Shown: positions 1 to 6,547 of the stretch, one piece after another
Layout: every line of letters begins with the position of its first letter
Position numbering within the stretch: the first letter of the stretch is position 1
NCBI GenBank assembly: GCA_002794515.1
Contig: PGTJ01000095.1
Location: forward strand, 1 to 8,277
DNA from: Phototrophicales bacterium
GTDB lineage: Bacteria > Chloroflexota > Anaerolineae > Aggregatilineales > Phototrophicaceae
Direction of reading: 5' to 3'
Length of the DNA stretch: 8,277 bases
Made by a program: the position numbers and the translations under genes
Notes under the pieces: generated by a model
What the model was told of the DNA's origin: nothing
What the model saw: the letters and a program-made list of their open reading frames with translations, nothing else
The model's database searches: none

Positions 1-1802
1 ATGAACAACAAGGCATTGCCCCCATCGCGGTCTAAGGCGGCATTAATCGCCACCAGCGCCGCCTGTTGGTCGTTGATGAAGTTGGCGAAGAAGCCATAGA
101 CCGAGGCGCTCACACCGCCCGTCAGGGGCGTGACTTTGCTGGGTGTGAGTTGCGAGAGGATGGTCATCGTCCGCATGAACTCGAATAAATCGCCATCGGC
201 GCTATGCAAAATGGCTAATGCGCCAACGATGTAGGGGGCAATATCTTCGGGTGAAGATGTCACCAATTCGACATTAATCAGCCGCTCCAAGACGGTGCGC
301 TCGAAGGCATTATTAGGGAAGCGCGTTAAATCTCCTAATTGGATGAAGACGTGCAAGCCATCCTCTTGTTCTCGGGTGCGGATAAGCAGGGCGGCGTTAT
401 TGTTCAATCGGATATTATCAGAGAAGGCAGGCAAAGGTGTGCGGATATTTTCGGTGATAAGTGTCATCCTGCTTTCGGAGATAACACGAATGTTAGAGTA
501 GGGAATATCAGTTTGTAATATACGCCGTAACCCTTCGATGAACGCATTTTGTTGCAGATGATTATTGCGCGCATCGGGGTTCAACAATATGGCTACTGGA
601 TATTCGCCCTCGCCAACGGTTTCTTCGGGGAGAATCGGAAGGGTGATAGGCATTTGCTCATCGAGGTGATCATCATCATCCCGAATAATAGTGATATTCG
701 TCTCGTTTTCTGTCGGTCTGGGGCGTGTGAAGATGAACACACCAATCGCCACCAGCAAAATCGGCACGATGACCAACGTCAGGCGCAATTTGTTGGCATA
801 TTTTTTGGGCATCATCACATATTCTTCGCCCGTCTCCGATTTGACCACCGTGACCAATGGCTTCGATGTGATAGGCTTGACTTGTGTGTGGTTGGGTGTG
901 GGGGTATCGAAGCGCCCAGTGGCTTGTTGCATCAATTCGTGCTTAATTTGCGCCGATAGGTCGTCATCGCTATCCACATTGCGGATGACATCTTCGAGTT
1001 CACTGCCCACTTTGCGGATGCTATCGATGCGCTTATTGGGGTCTTTGGTGAGCATTTGCCCAATCAGGCGCGCCAGACGGGGCGGGGTATCGGGGCGGAG
1101 TGATAGAATATCGGTCGGCTCTTTGGTCAAAATGGCGGTGATGAGCGCGGTGGTGTTGTCATCGCCAAAGGGGCTAATACCCGTCAATAATTCATATAAC
1201 AACACCCCAAACGCCCAAATATCTGCCCGTTCATCAACAGGGTCGCCATTGAGCGCCTCTGGTGGCAGGTAATTCAATGTGCCGACCACCGCTCCCGTGC
1301 GCGTGACGCGGGTTTTATCGCGCAAGTGTGCCACACCAAAATCGGTCAGGCGGGGGGTGCCATCTTCGGCGATGAGGATGTTGGCGGGTTTGAGGTCGCG
1401 GTGGATAATCTTCAGGCGGTGCGCTCGCGTTAGCGCGTCCGATAAATCCAGTGCGATTTGCAACACACGGGCGATGGGCATGGGGCGATGATTTTGCATC
1501 TCGTCCCACAACGACCCGCCACCGACATATTCCATGACCAGATAATGCGCGTTATCATCGGCGATGGTGGTGATGACCGTGACGATGTTCGGATGGTTCA
1601 GGCGACGCAAGGCTTCGGCTTCGCGCTCGAACCGCTCGACAAAATCGGGGTTATCTTCGATGATGTCGGGTTTGAGTTGCTTAATCGCTACTGTCTCGCC
1701 CGTCAGCGTGTCGATTCCCTTATATACTGTCCCCATGCCACCTTTGCCGATGACATCTGTCGTGCGGTCAAATTCGTATCGGTCGCCAATGCGTTGCTTC
1801 AT
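1..1802 (-). CDS. Transmembrane Ser/Thr protein kinase (PknB-type), 3' end beyond window
   Basis: A reading frame on the minus strand stays open to the left edge, giving 600 codons from the ATG at 1802. Eukaryotic-like Ser/Thr kinases phosphorylate proteins on Ser/Thr using ATP. All core motifs are visible: glycine loop GKGGMG (residues 19-24), VAIK lysine 41, alpha-C glutamate 61, HRDLKPAN (134-141, catalytic D136), DFG (154-156), and PPE in place of APE (180-182). Thr167, Thr169 and Thr175 in the activation loop are candidate autophosphorylation sites, and HRD marks an RD kinase. A juxtamembrane linker leads to one membrane segment (about 341-358). After it comes an acidic stretch and an extracytoplasmic region of at least 240 residues. 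That region may be TolB/FlgO-like (about 400-530) followed by a TPR-like helix pair; this is inference. An upstream in-frame ATG at 1838 would add 12 residues. I prefer 1802 because it has an SD-like AAGGG with a 6-base spacer, while 1838 has none. The target is unknown. Confidence 0.93.
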   Translation of the reverse strand, partial: MKQRIGDRYEFDRTTDVIGKGGMGTVYKGIDTLTGETVAIKQLKPDIIEDNPDFVERFEREAEALRRLNHPNIVTVITTIADDNAHYLVMEYVGGGSLWDEMQNHRPMPIARVLQIALDLSDALTRAHRLKIIHRDLKPANILIAEDGTPRLTDFGVAHLRDKTRVTRTGAVVGTLNYLPPEALNGDPVDERADIWAFGVLLYELLTGISPFGDDNTTALITAILTKEPTDILSLRPDTPPRLARLIGQMLTKDPNKRIDSIRKVGSELEDVIRNVDSDDDLSAQIKHELMQQATGRFDTPTPNHTQVKPITSKPLVTVVKSETGEEYVMMPKKYANKLRLTLVIVPILLVAIGVFIFTRPRPTENETNITIIRDDDDHLDEQMPITLPILPEETVGEGEYPVAILLNPDARNNHLQQNAFIEGLRRILQTDIPYSNIRVISESRMTLITENIRTPLPAFSDNIRLNNNAALLIRTREQEDGLHVFIQLGDLTRFPNNAFERTVLERLINVELVTSSPEDIAPYIVGALAILHSADGDLFEFMRTMTILSQLTPSKVTPLTGGVSASVYGFFANFINDQQAALVAINAALDRDGGNALLF

Positions 1803-1808
1803 GCCTTG

Positions 1809-1813
1809 CCCTT
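1809..1813 (-). promoter_or_regulatory. Ribosome-binding site deciding the kinase start
   Basis: On the minus strand an A-run followed by AAGGG ends 6 bases before the ATG at 1802. The alternative ATG at 1838 is preceded by a pyrimidine-mixed stretch without purine-rich complementarity and lies only 5 bases from a strong inverted repeat. Other genes in the window mostly use recognisable SD sequences, so 1802 is the better start. The match is short and the choice remains uncertain. Confidence 0.45.
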
Positions 1814-1843
1814 TTTGTTCATCTCTGTTTGTTGACATATACG

Positions 1844-1879
1844 CACAGTCAATCAATGTGGTTGCATCGATTGACTGTG
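1844..1879. repeat. Perfect 11-bp inverted repeat upstream of the kinase
   Basis: CACAGTCAATC (1844-1854) is the exact reverse complement of GATTGACTGTG (1869-1879). After one A/C mismatch, three more base pairs (1856-1858 with 1865-1867) and a possible G-U pair extend the stem, leaving a loop of about four bases. It could fold as an mRNA leader hairpin on the kinase transcript or act as a dimeric protein's operator. No T-tract follows on either strand, so it does not look like an intrinsic terminator. Confidence 0.75.
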
Positions 1880-1989
1880 ATATTGAACCTGAATGGTGTC
1901 GTTTTGCCCCAAAAAGGCATTTGGGTTGATTTTTGTTAAAAAGCGAATTGTTGCCATAATCTATTCTATTTTAATGGTTTTTATGTCGA

Positions 1990-2007
1990 TATGCGAGAGA
2001 TCGCATA
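1990..2007. repeat. Palindrome TATGCGA-GAGA-TCGCATA
   Basis: Two perfect 7-base arms flank a 4-base centre. On the plus strand the loop GAGA fits the GNRA tetraloop pattern. On the minus strand the repeat lies upstream of the kinase and is preceded, not followed, by a T-run, so it does not resemble a terminator of kinase-direction transcripts. Its size and symmetry also fit an operator for a dimeric regulator. Function unknown. Confidence 0.6.
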
Positions 2008-2079
2008 AAAAATTTGCACTTTGTTTACGATTCTTTGAATTTAAGATTAAAAAAAGCGCATGATCTTTACCCCAATTCC

Positions 2080-2108
2080 TTGACAGATTGCCATAGGCTT
2101 GCTATATT
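2080..2108 (+). promoter_or_regulatory. Sigma70-type promoter of the sugar operon
   Basis: A consensus -35 box TTGACA (2080-2085) is followed after exactly 17 bases by TATATT (2103-2108), a 5/6 match to the -10 consensus. Transcription would begin near 2115, inside the first LacI-type operator. The predicted leader to the regulator's ATG is about 109 bases. It is the only strong promoter-like match I found upstream of the five plus-strand genes, so it probably drives them all. Confidence 0.8.
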
Positions 2109-2111
2109 ATA

Positions 2112-2125
2112 TGTAAGGGCTTACA
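2112..2125. promoter_or_regulatory. LacI-family operator O1, overlapping the transcription start
   Basis: TGTAAGGGCTTACA is an inverted repeat with six of seven pairs matched; the symmetry extends one further pair on each side (A/T). It resembles the TGTAARCGYTTACA class bound by LacI/CcpA-family regulators, but the central step is GG instead of the usual CG. It lies directly after the -10 box, so a bound repressor would block transcription initiation. The regulator encoded at 2224 is the natural candidate to bind it. Confidence 0.75.
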
Positions 2126-2195
2126 TTTTTGGGCGGTAAAATGTCCAAAAAGAAATAAATTAAGTTATAAAAAGCAGTTTTTTTTGAAAACGTGA

Positions 2196-2209
2196 TGTAA
2201 GCGCCTACA
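2196..2209. promoter_or_regulatory. LacI-family operator O2, in the leader near the regulator's start
   Basis: TGTAAGCGCCTACA matches the LacI/CcpA-type palindrome with one mismatched pair and carries the canonical central CG. Its centre is 84 bp from that of the upstream operator, equal to eight turns at 10.5 bp. It lies 14 bases before the ATG at 2224. It could act as a roadblock or as the second anchor of a repression loop. Confidence 0.75.
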
Positions 2210-2223
2210 AAAAAGAGTTTATT

Positions 2224-3258
2224 ATGAGCATACAAAGAAATTCTGGTCATCCCATTACAATTTACGATGTCGCACACGAGGCGGGTGTTTCTGATGCCAC
2301 CGTCTCGCGGGTGTTCAATAATAAACCCGGTGTCAGAGAGGCGACCCGCACCAAAGTGCTAAATGCCGCCCAAAAATTGGGTTATGTAGTCAATATGCAG
2401 GCGCGTAGCCTCGCGGGTGGCAAATCGAATGTGGTCGGCTTGCTCATCCCAGGGCTAGATAACGGCTATGTCATCGAAATTGTGCGCGGGGTAGACCAAG
2501 AACTGGCGCGGTCGGGGTGCGAATTGATGGTGTATACCACACACCGCGCTGGCAATGATAGCGCCAATTATCTGCGCTATGTCGCCAATGGTCTGACCGA
2601 AGGCATTTTGTTGGTCGTGCCGTTGCTCTCGTCTGAATTTTTACAAAACCTCGAAAATAGTGGTTATCCATATGTGTTGATTGATGCCGTGAACACATTG
2701 GGGCATAGTTCATCGGTGAATGCCACCAACTGGCAAGGGGCATACAAGGCGGCGGAGTATCTGATTGGTTTGGGGCATCGGCGCATCGGCTTTATCACAG
2801 GCATTATGCAACTGAGTAGCGCCATCGACCGTTACGATGGATTCATCGCCGCCCTCAAAGACCACCAAATTCCGATTGATGATGCGCTCATCGTCAGAGG
2901 CGATTTTCAGCAACAATCGGGTTATGATGCCACCCGCCAATTATTGGCGCTCAGTTCGCCACCGACCGCGATTTTTGCCTCGAATGATATGATGGCGGTT
3001 GGCGCGATGGACGCGGTGCGCGAGGTTGGGTTGGATATTCCCGCCGATGTATCGATTATCGGCTTCGATAATATTCCACAAGCCATGAACACCTATCCAA
3101 AACTGACAACAATCCATCAGCCCCTCGAAGAGATGGGCAGGGTGGGGGTGAAATTATTATTAGAACAAATTGAAAATCCCGATACCCCACCCAAGACAAT
3201 CACGCTGGCAACCCAATTGGTCATTCGAGACTCATGCCAGCCACCGAAGCGGGAATAA
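2224..3258 (+). CDS. LacI/GalR-family transcriptional repressor
   Basis: A complete 344-residue protein, normal length for the family. The N-terminal helix-turn-helix spans about residues 11-31, with recognition-helix sequence VSDATVSR (22-29). The hinge helix contains ARSLAGG, with Leu63 at the position that wedges into the central operator step. The rest is a periplasmic-binding-protein-like sugar-binding and dimerisation domain (about 68-340). It includes the family-typical ASNDMMAVGAMDAVREVGL region (252-270) and SIIGFDNIP (277-285). Ala at the second variable recognition-helix position, as in CcpA-type proteins, agrees with the TGTAAGCG half-sites upstream. The start has a modest SD (AAAAGAG, 2211-2217). 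It is the first gene of the operon and lies 63 bases before the binding-protein gene. It probably represses itself and the transport genes until a mono- or oligosaccharide releases it. The exact inducer cannot be read from sequence. Confidence 0.95.
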   Translation: MSIQRNSGHPITIYDVAHEAGVSDATVSRVFNNKPGVREATRTKVLNAAQKLGYVVNMQARSLAGGKSNVVGLLIPGLDNGYVIEIVRGVDQELARSGCELMVYTTHRAGNDSANYLRYVANGLTEGILLVVPLLSSEFLQNLENSGYPYVLIDAVNTLGHSSSVNATNWQGAYKAAEYLIGLGHRRIGFITGIMQLSSAIDRYDGFIAALKDHQIPIDDALIVRGDFQQQSGYDATRQLLALSSPPTAIFASNDMMAVGAMDAVREVGLDIPADVSIIGFDNIPQAMNTYPKLTTIHQPLEEMGRVGVKLLLEQIENPDTPPKTITLATQLVIRDSCQPPKRE

Positions 3259-3321
3259 TGCGTCAGCAATGGCGCTTATTTACAAAAAACGTATCTCTAT
3301 TTACTTTTAAGGAGTTGTACT

Positions 3322-4593
3322 ATGCGAACAAAATTAAGTCTCTTTTTACTAGCGGTGCTGATGATTGTCGTGTCATCGGTATCGGCGCAAAGCAATGTGG
3401 TGGTCAGATGGTGGCATATCAGCACCAACCCGCCCGAACAAGAATTTTGGCAAGTGATTGCCGACGAATTCATGGCGGCAAACCCCAACGTGACCATCGA
3501 AATCACCGTGTTAGAAAACGAAGCCTTCAAGAGCCGTTTGGTGACGGTGATGCAATCTGGCGAAGCACCCGACTTGTTCCAAAGCTGGGGCGGTGGTGTG
3601 TTGTGGAAGTTCGCCGAAGCGGGCTTATTGCGCGATATTTCGCCCGAATTGGATGCCAATGATGGTGCATGGCGCAATTCGTTCAGCGCACAATCGGCTC
3701 TGGCGCTGTATGCTCAAGGCGATGCCACTTATGGTGTGCCGTGGACGTGGGGCGCGGTGGGCATGTTCTATAACAAAGCCCTGTTTGAACAAGCGGGTCT
3801 TGATCCCGAAAATCCACCCACCACATGGGAAGAATTTGTGGCGGCAATCGAAGCCCTCAAAGAAGCGGGCATCACCCCCATTTCGTTGGGCGGAAAAGAC
3901 AAATGGCCTGGGCATTTCTGGTGGGTGTATTTCGCCATCCGTTTGGGCGGTGAAGAAGCCTTCCTCAAAGCCTATAACCGCACTGGCTCGTTTGCCGATG
4001 AACCATTCGTCAAAGCGGGCGAATATCTGCAATCGTTGGTCGAGATGGGCGCATTCCCCGAAAACTTCATGGGCTTGACCTATGGCGATCAATTCACCCT
4101 CACCGCCAATGCTGGCGCGGCGATGGAGCTGATGGGTCAATGGGCACCCAGCTTATATGAAAATGCCGCACCGGGTGTCTTGGGCGATAATTTGGGCTGG
4201 TTCCCATTCCCCGTCATGCCCGATGGCGCAGGCAACCCAGGCGATGTGTTGGGTGGTGGTGATGGTTTCGCGGTTGGCAAAAATGCCCCAGATGCCGCAG
4301 TGGCGTTCTTACAATATATCACCAGTGTCGATGTGCAACGGCGTGCCGCCGAAATTTGGGTCATCCCAACCGTTGGTGGTGCTGAAGATGTGGTCACAGA
4401 CAACCCGGTGTTTGCTTCTATCATCGAAGCCCGCAACAACGCGCCATACTTCCAACTGTATTACGATCAATTCCTGCCACCCGCACTGGGTAGCGAAGTG
4501 AATGATGCCGTAGAAGTTTTGCTGGCTGGCATGGCAACACCACAAGAGACCGCCGAACGCATCGAGGAAATGGCATCGTTTGAACTTGAGTAA
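3322..4593 (+). CDS. Extracellular sugar-binding protein of an ABC importer (SBP family 1)
   Basis: A complete 423-residue protein in the UgpB/MalE-like solute-binding group, which captures sugars outside the membrane and delivers them to the permeases. A Sec signal peptide is clear: basic MRTK, a hydrophobic core to about residue 19, then VSA before Q23 as the likely signal peptidase I site. The family pattern PDLFQSWGGG (83-92) and the segment around YGVPWTWGAVGMFYNKALFEQ (from 137) are visible. Many tryptophans (W30, W31, W89, W141, W143, W195, W200, W201) suit stacking on sugar rings of an oligosaccharide. Unusually for a protein of this kind in a single-membrane cell, there is no lipobox cysteine, and the whole protein has no cysteine at all. 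A strong SD, AAGGAG (3309-3314), lies 7 bases before the ATG. The ligand is probably a xylo- or cello-oligosaccharide, inferred from the operon. Confidence 0.95.
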   Translation: MRTKLSLFLLAVLMIVVSSVSAQSNVVVRWWHISTNPPEQEFWQVIADEFMAANPNVTIEITVLENEAFKSRLVTVMQSGEAPDLFQSWGGGVLWKFAEAGLLRDISPELDANDGAWRNSFSAQSALALYAQGDATYGVPWTWGAVGMFYNKALFEQAGLDPENPPTTWEEFVAAIEALKEAGITPISLGGKDKWPGHFWWVYFAIRLGGEEAFLKAYNRTGSFADEPFVKAGEYLQSLVEMGAFPENFMGLTYGDQFTLTANAGAAMELMGQWAPSLYENAAPGVLGDNLGWFPFPVMPDGAGNPGDVLGGGDGFAVGKNAPDAAVAFLQYITSVDVQRRAAEIWVIPTVGGAEDVVTDNPVFASIIEARNNAPYFQLYYDQFLPPALGSEVNDAVEVLLAGMATPQETAERIEEMASFELE

Positions 4594-4594
4594 G

Positions 4595-4677
4595 GCATAA
4601 TATATGCAACTATCGTGACCGATAGGGAGAGAAGCATTCTTCGCAAGAGGGCAATCTTATAGAGGAATTGCTCCTCT
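4595..4677 (+). other. Cluster of short stem-loops between binding-protein and permease genes
   Basis: The 129-base gap contains successive short inverted repeats: GCATA/TATGC (4595-4607), CTATCG/CGATAG (4610-4625), GAAG/CTTC (4631-4642) and AGAGGA/TCCTCT (4661-4677). The last can alternatively pair as AGAGGGCAAT (4646-4655) with ATTGC-T-CCTCT (4667-4677), which excludes the shorter hairpin. No T-run follows, so this is not a standard terminator. In many import operons, hairpins after the binding-protein gene protect its mRNA and lower permease expression; that role here is inference. Confidence 0.5.
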
Positions 4678-4722
4678 CTCTACCCAACCACTCATTATTA
4701 GTTTACCAGAAGATAACCGATT

Positions 4723-5688
4723 ATGTCACTCGCAAACACCAGAAATTTATCAGAAGTTAAAGTAGACGAGGCAACACAAATCAGGCGCGAAAAGCGAAAC
4801 AACGCCATTCGCAAATGGCTCACGGTTGGCATATTTCTCTTGCCTGGGATGCTGGTGTTCATCGTTTTCGTCCTCAGCCCCATCGCCCAAACTGCCGTTT
4901 ATAGCTTTTATGACTGGGATGGATTGGGTCCGCTGACGAACTATCAAGAATTCAAAAATTATGAGCGCCTATTTGAGCATAGCGCCTTCATCAAATCTGT
5001 CCAAAACACACTGGTCATTATGGTTTTATCGTTGGTTATCCAGTTGCCTATCGCCCTGATGATTGCCTTATTGGTGGCGCGAGGACAGTTGCCCGGACGC
5101 AAATTCTTTCGGGCGATGCTTTTCATCCCGTATGTCTTTTCAGAGGTCATCACGGCTATCATTTGGTTGTATGTGTTGCATCCAAAAGATGGGCTGGTCA
5201 ACACAGTTTTTACCAGCCTCGTGCCGGGGTATCAGAATGTGGCGTGGACGAGCGACCCGAATGTCATCCTCTATTCGGTCTTTGCCGTGTTGGTATGGAA
5301 GTACTTTGGCTTCTATATGATTTTATACATGGCATCGATTCAGGGGGTCCCCAAAGATCTCGAAGAGGCGGCGCGGATGGATGGCGCGGGCGAAATTGGC
5401 GTGTTGCGTTATGTCACCATCCCGCTCATCGGACCGACCATTCGCCTGACGATTTACCTGTCGGTCTTGGGTGCTATTCAACAATTCGTCATCGTACAAA
5501 TCTTGACGACGGGTGGTGGCATCAACAATTCTGGCTCGGTCATCGGCACATACCTATATAAATATGGCTTGCAACGCTTCAAATTGGGGTATGGCAGTTC
5601 GATCGCCGTTGTCTTGTTCCTCTTTACATTTGTATTCTCCATTTTGTATCAACGGTTTGTCATGAGCCGTGATTATCAAGACGATTGA
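4723..5688 (+). CDS. ABC sugar-importer permease, MalF-like (CUT1)
   Basis: A complete 321-residue integral membrane protein of the binding-protein-dependent transport permease family, one half of the membrane channel. Hydrophobic segments lie at about residues 33-55, 94-118, 130-152, 181-205, 237-260 and 290-310, giving six membrane spans. The cytoplasmic EAA loop, which docks the ATPase, reads EEAARMDGAGEIGVLRYVTIP (from residue 214). The N-terminus carries a charged cytoplasmic tail (about 1-30). The SD is weak (AGAAGATA, ending a few bases before the ATG), suggesting lower translation than the binding protein upstream. It is followed after 11 bases by the partner permease. Substrate specificity lies mainly with the binding protein. 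Confidence 0.95.
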   Translation: MSLANTRNLSEVKVDEATQIRREKRNNAIRKWLTVGIFLLPGMLVFIVFVLSPIAQTAVYSFYDWDGLGPLTNYQEFKNYERLFEHSAFIKSVQNTLVIMVLSLVIQLPIALMIALLVARGQLPGRKFFRAMLFIPYVFSEVITAIIWLYVLHPKDGLVNTVFTSLVPGYQNVAWTSDPNVILYSVFAVLVWKYFGFYMILYMASIQGVPKDLEEAARMDGAGEIGVLRYVTIPLIGPTIRLTIYLSVLGAIQQFVIVQILTTGGGINNSGSVIGTYLYKYGLQRFKLGYGSSIAVVLFLFTFVFSILYQRFVMSRDYQDD

Positions 5689-5694
5689 GAGGTG
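5688..5694 (+). promoter_or_regulatory. Ribosome-binding site deciding the second permease's start
   Basis: AGAGGTG overlaps the last base of the preceding gene's TGA and sits 5 bases before the ATG at 5700. A longer reading frame opens with TTG at 5685, but this SD would then lie inside the gene, so 5700 is the better start. Confidence 0.65.
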
Positions 5695-5699
5695 ATGAC

Positions 5700-6542
5700 A
5701 TGTTGCGAATAACCCTTGTACGGTCGTCACTGCTGATATTACGGTATGTCATCCTCGGATTTTTGTGCATCATCGTCATTAGTCCGGTCATGACGGCATT
5801 TTTAGGCAGTGTACGGACGACCAACGAATTTTTGTCGCGTCCATTCGGTTTTCCCGAAGGGGCATGGAACTTTGAATTTTATTTGGATATTTTGCGGAGC
5901 AATTCGTTTTGGCGCTTTATGGGCAACAGCCTCATCATCACCAGCTTCACGATGGTGTTGAATGTGGTCTTAGCCTGTATGTTGGCATTCGCTTTTTCGC
6001 GCTTGCGTTTTCGTGGGCGGACATTCGCCTTCAATGTGTTGTCATTCGGCTTGCTCTTCCCATTGACAGTCGCCATTTTGCCCATCTTCATCCAAATCCG
6101 CCAATTCGGTCTCATCGATTCGTATTGGGGTGTGATTTTGCCCCTGGTGGCGTTTGGCTTGCCCCAAAGCACCATCATCTTACGCAGTTTCTTCATCGCC
6201 ATCCCCAACGAACTCGAAGATGCGGCATATGTCGATGGTTGCACCACATTCGGCTTCTTTCGGTATATCTTATTGCCGATGGCACGTCCAGCGATTACGG
6301 CGGTGGCGGTGATTCAAATCATCGGCGCATGGAATGAATATTTCTTGCCCATCCTTGTGTTGAATAAAGATGTATATTGGCCCCTGCCGTTGGGCATTAT
6401 GCAATTTCAAGGGCAATTTGGCACAGATTGGTCGCGGGTGATGGCATATGTGACATTGTTGATCATCCCCGCCATTATTTTTTATGTCTTTGCAGAAAAA
6501 TATATCGTGACGGGTCTAACGGGTGGCGAACTTAAAGGTTAA
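5700..6542 (+). CDS. ABC sugar-importer permease, MalG-like (CUT1)
   Basis: A complete 280-residue membrane protein, typical of the MalG-type partner subunit that pairs with the preceding MalF-like protein. Hydrophobic spans lie at about residues 13-35, 76-100, 108-131, 142-162, 196-220 and 247-266. The EAA-loop motif ELEDAAYVDGCTTFGFFRYILLP starts at residue 171. The C-terminus, GLTGGELKG, is the usual ending of this subfamily. The ATG at 5700 is chosen because of the AGAGGTG ribosome site. The gene follows the first permease by 11 bases and precedes the glycosidase by 5, so the three are very likely co-transcribed and perhaps translationally coupled. The ATP-hydrolysing subunit is not in the window; CUT1 systems often use a shared MsiK/MalK-type ATPase encoded elsewhere. 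Confidence 0.95.
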   Translation: MLRITLVRSSLLILRYVILGFLCIIVISPVMTAFLGSVRTTNEFLSRPFGFPEGAWNFEFYLDILRSNSFWRFMGNSLIITSFTMVLNVVLACMLAFAFSRLRFRGRTFAFNVLSFGLLFPLTVAILPIFIQIRQFGLIDSYWGVILPLVAFGLPQSTIILRSFFIAIPNELEDAAYVDGCTTFGFFRYILLPMARPAITAVAVIQIIGAWNEYFLPILVLNKDVYWPLPLGIMQFQGQFGTDWSRVMAYVTLLIIPAIIFYVFAEKYIVTGLTGGELKG

Positions 6543-6547
6543 AGCAC

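Larger units (their letters stand above)
1803..2223. other. Divergent intergenic regulatory region between kinase and lacI-type gene
   Basis: This 421-base stretch has no convincing gene and is more AT-rich than its flanks. It contains an 11-bp perfect inverted repeat (1844-1879), a 7-bp palindrome with a GAGA spacer (1990-2007), a plus-strand promoter (2080-2108) and two LacI-family operators (2112-2125, 2196-2209). A/T tracts lie between the operators. No strong minus-strand promoter for the kinase stands out. The best weak candidate is a TCGACA/TAGAAT pair (about 1964-1990 on the minus strand) with a short 15-base spacer. Confidence 0.8.

Noticed and set aside
549..1272. Plus-strand open frames opposite the kinase gene
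   Set aside because: They show no recognisable motifs and mirror a minus-strand gene with all kinase motifs; they are shadows of its codon pattern.
2141..2158. Five-codon leader reading frame (MSKKK) before the regulator gene
   Set aside because: It is too short to judge, has only a weak GGCGG upstream, and such frames arise by chance in A-rich leaders.
2169..2185. A-run and T-run hairpin followed by Ts, as a possible terminator in the leader
   Set aside because: The stem would be only five A-T pairs without GC content, too weak to terminate transcription; it is better seen as an A/T tract.
1803..2223. Small RNA gene or CRISPR-like repeats in the divergent region
   Set aside because: No repeated units, and no hairpin followed by a T-run; the two palindromes differ from each other.
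3279..3307. Possible separate promoter for the binding-protein gene (TTTACA at 3279-3284)
   Set aside because: The hexamer 17 bases downstream, TACTTT, matches the -10 consensus poorly, and the start would leave almost no leader before the SD.
3625..4140. Minus-strand open frame of 171 codons opposite the binding-protein gene
   Set aside because: No family features are visible, and it lies wholly inside a well-supported gene on the other strand.
4580..4608. Internal promoter (TTGAAC, 17 bases, TATGCA) after the binding-protein gene
   Set aside because: The -10 match is only half of the consensus, and the region is better explained by the stem-loop cluster.
5685..5699. TTG start for the second permease
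   Set aside because: It would place the clear AGAGGTG ribosome site inside the gene, and the ATG at 5700 has ideal spacing.
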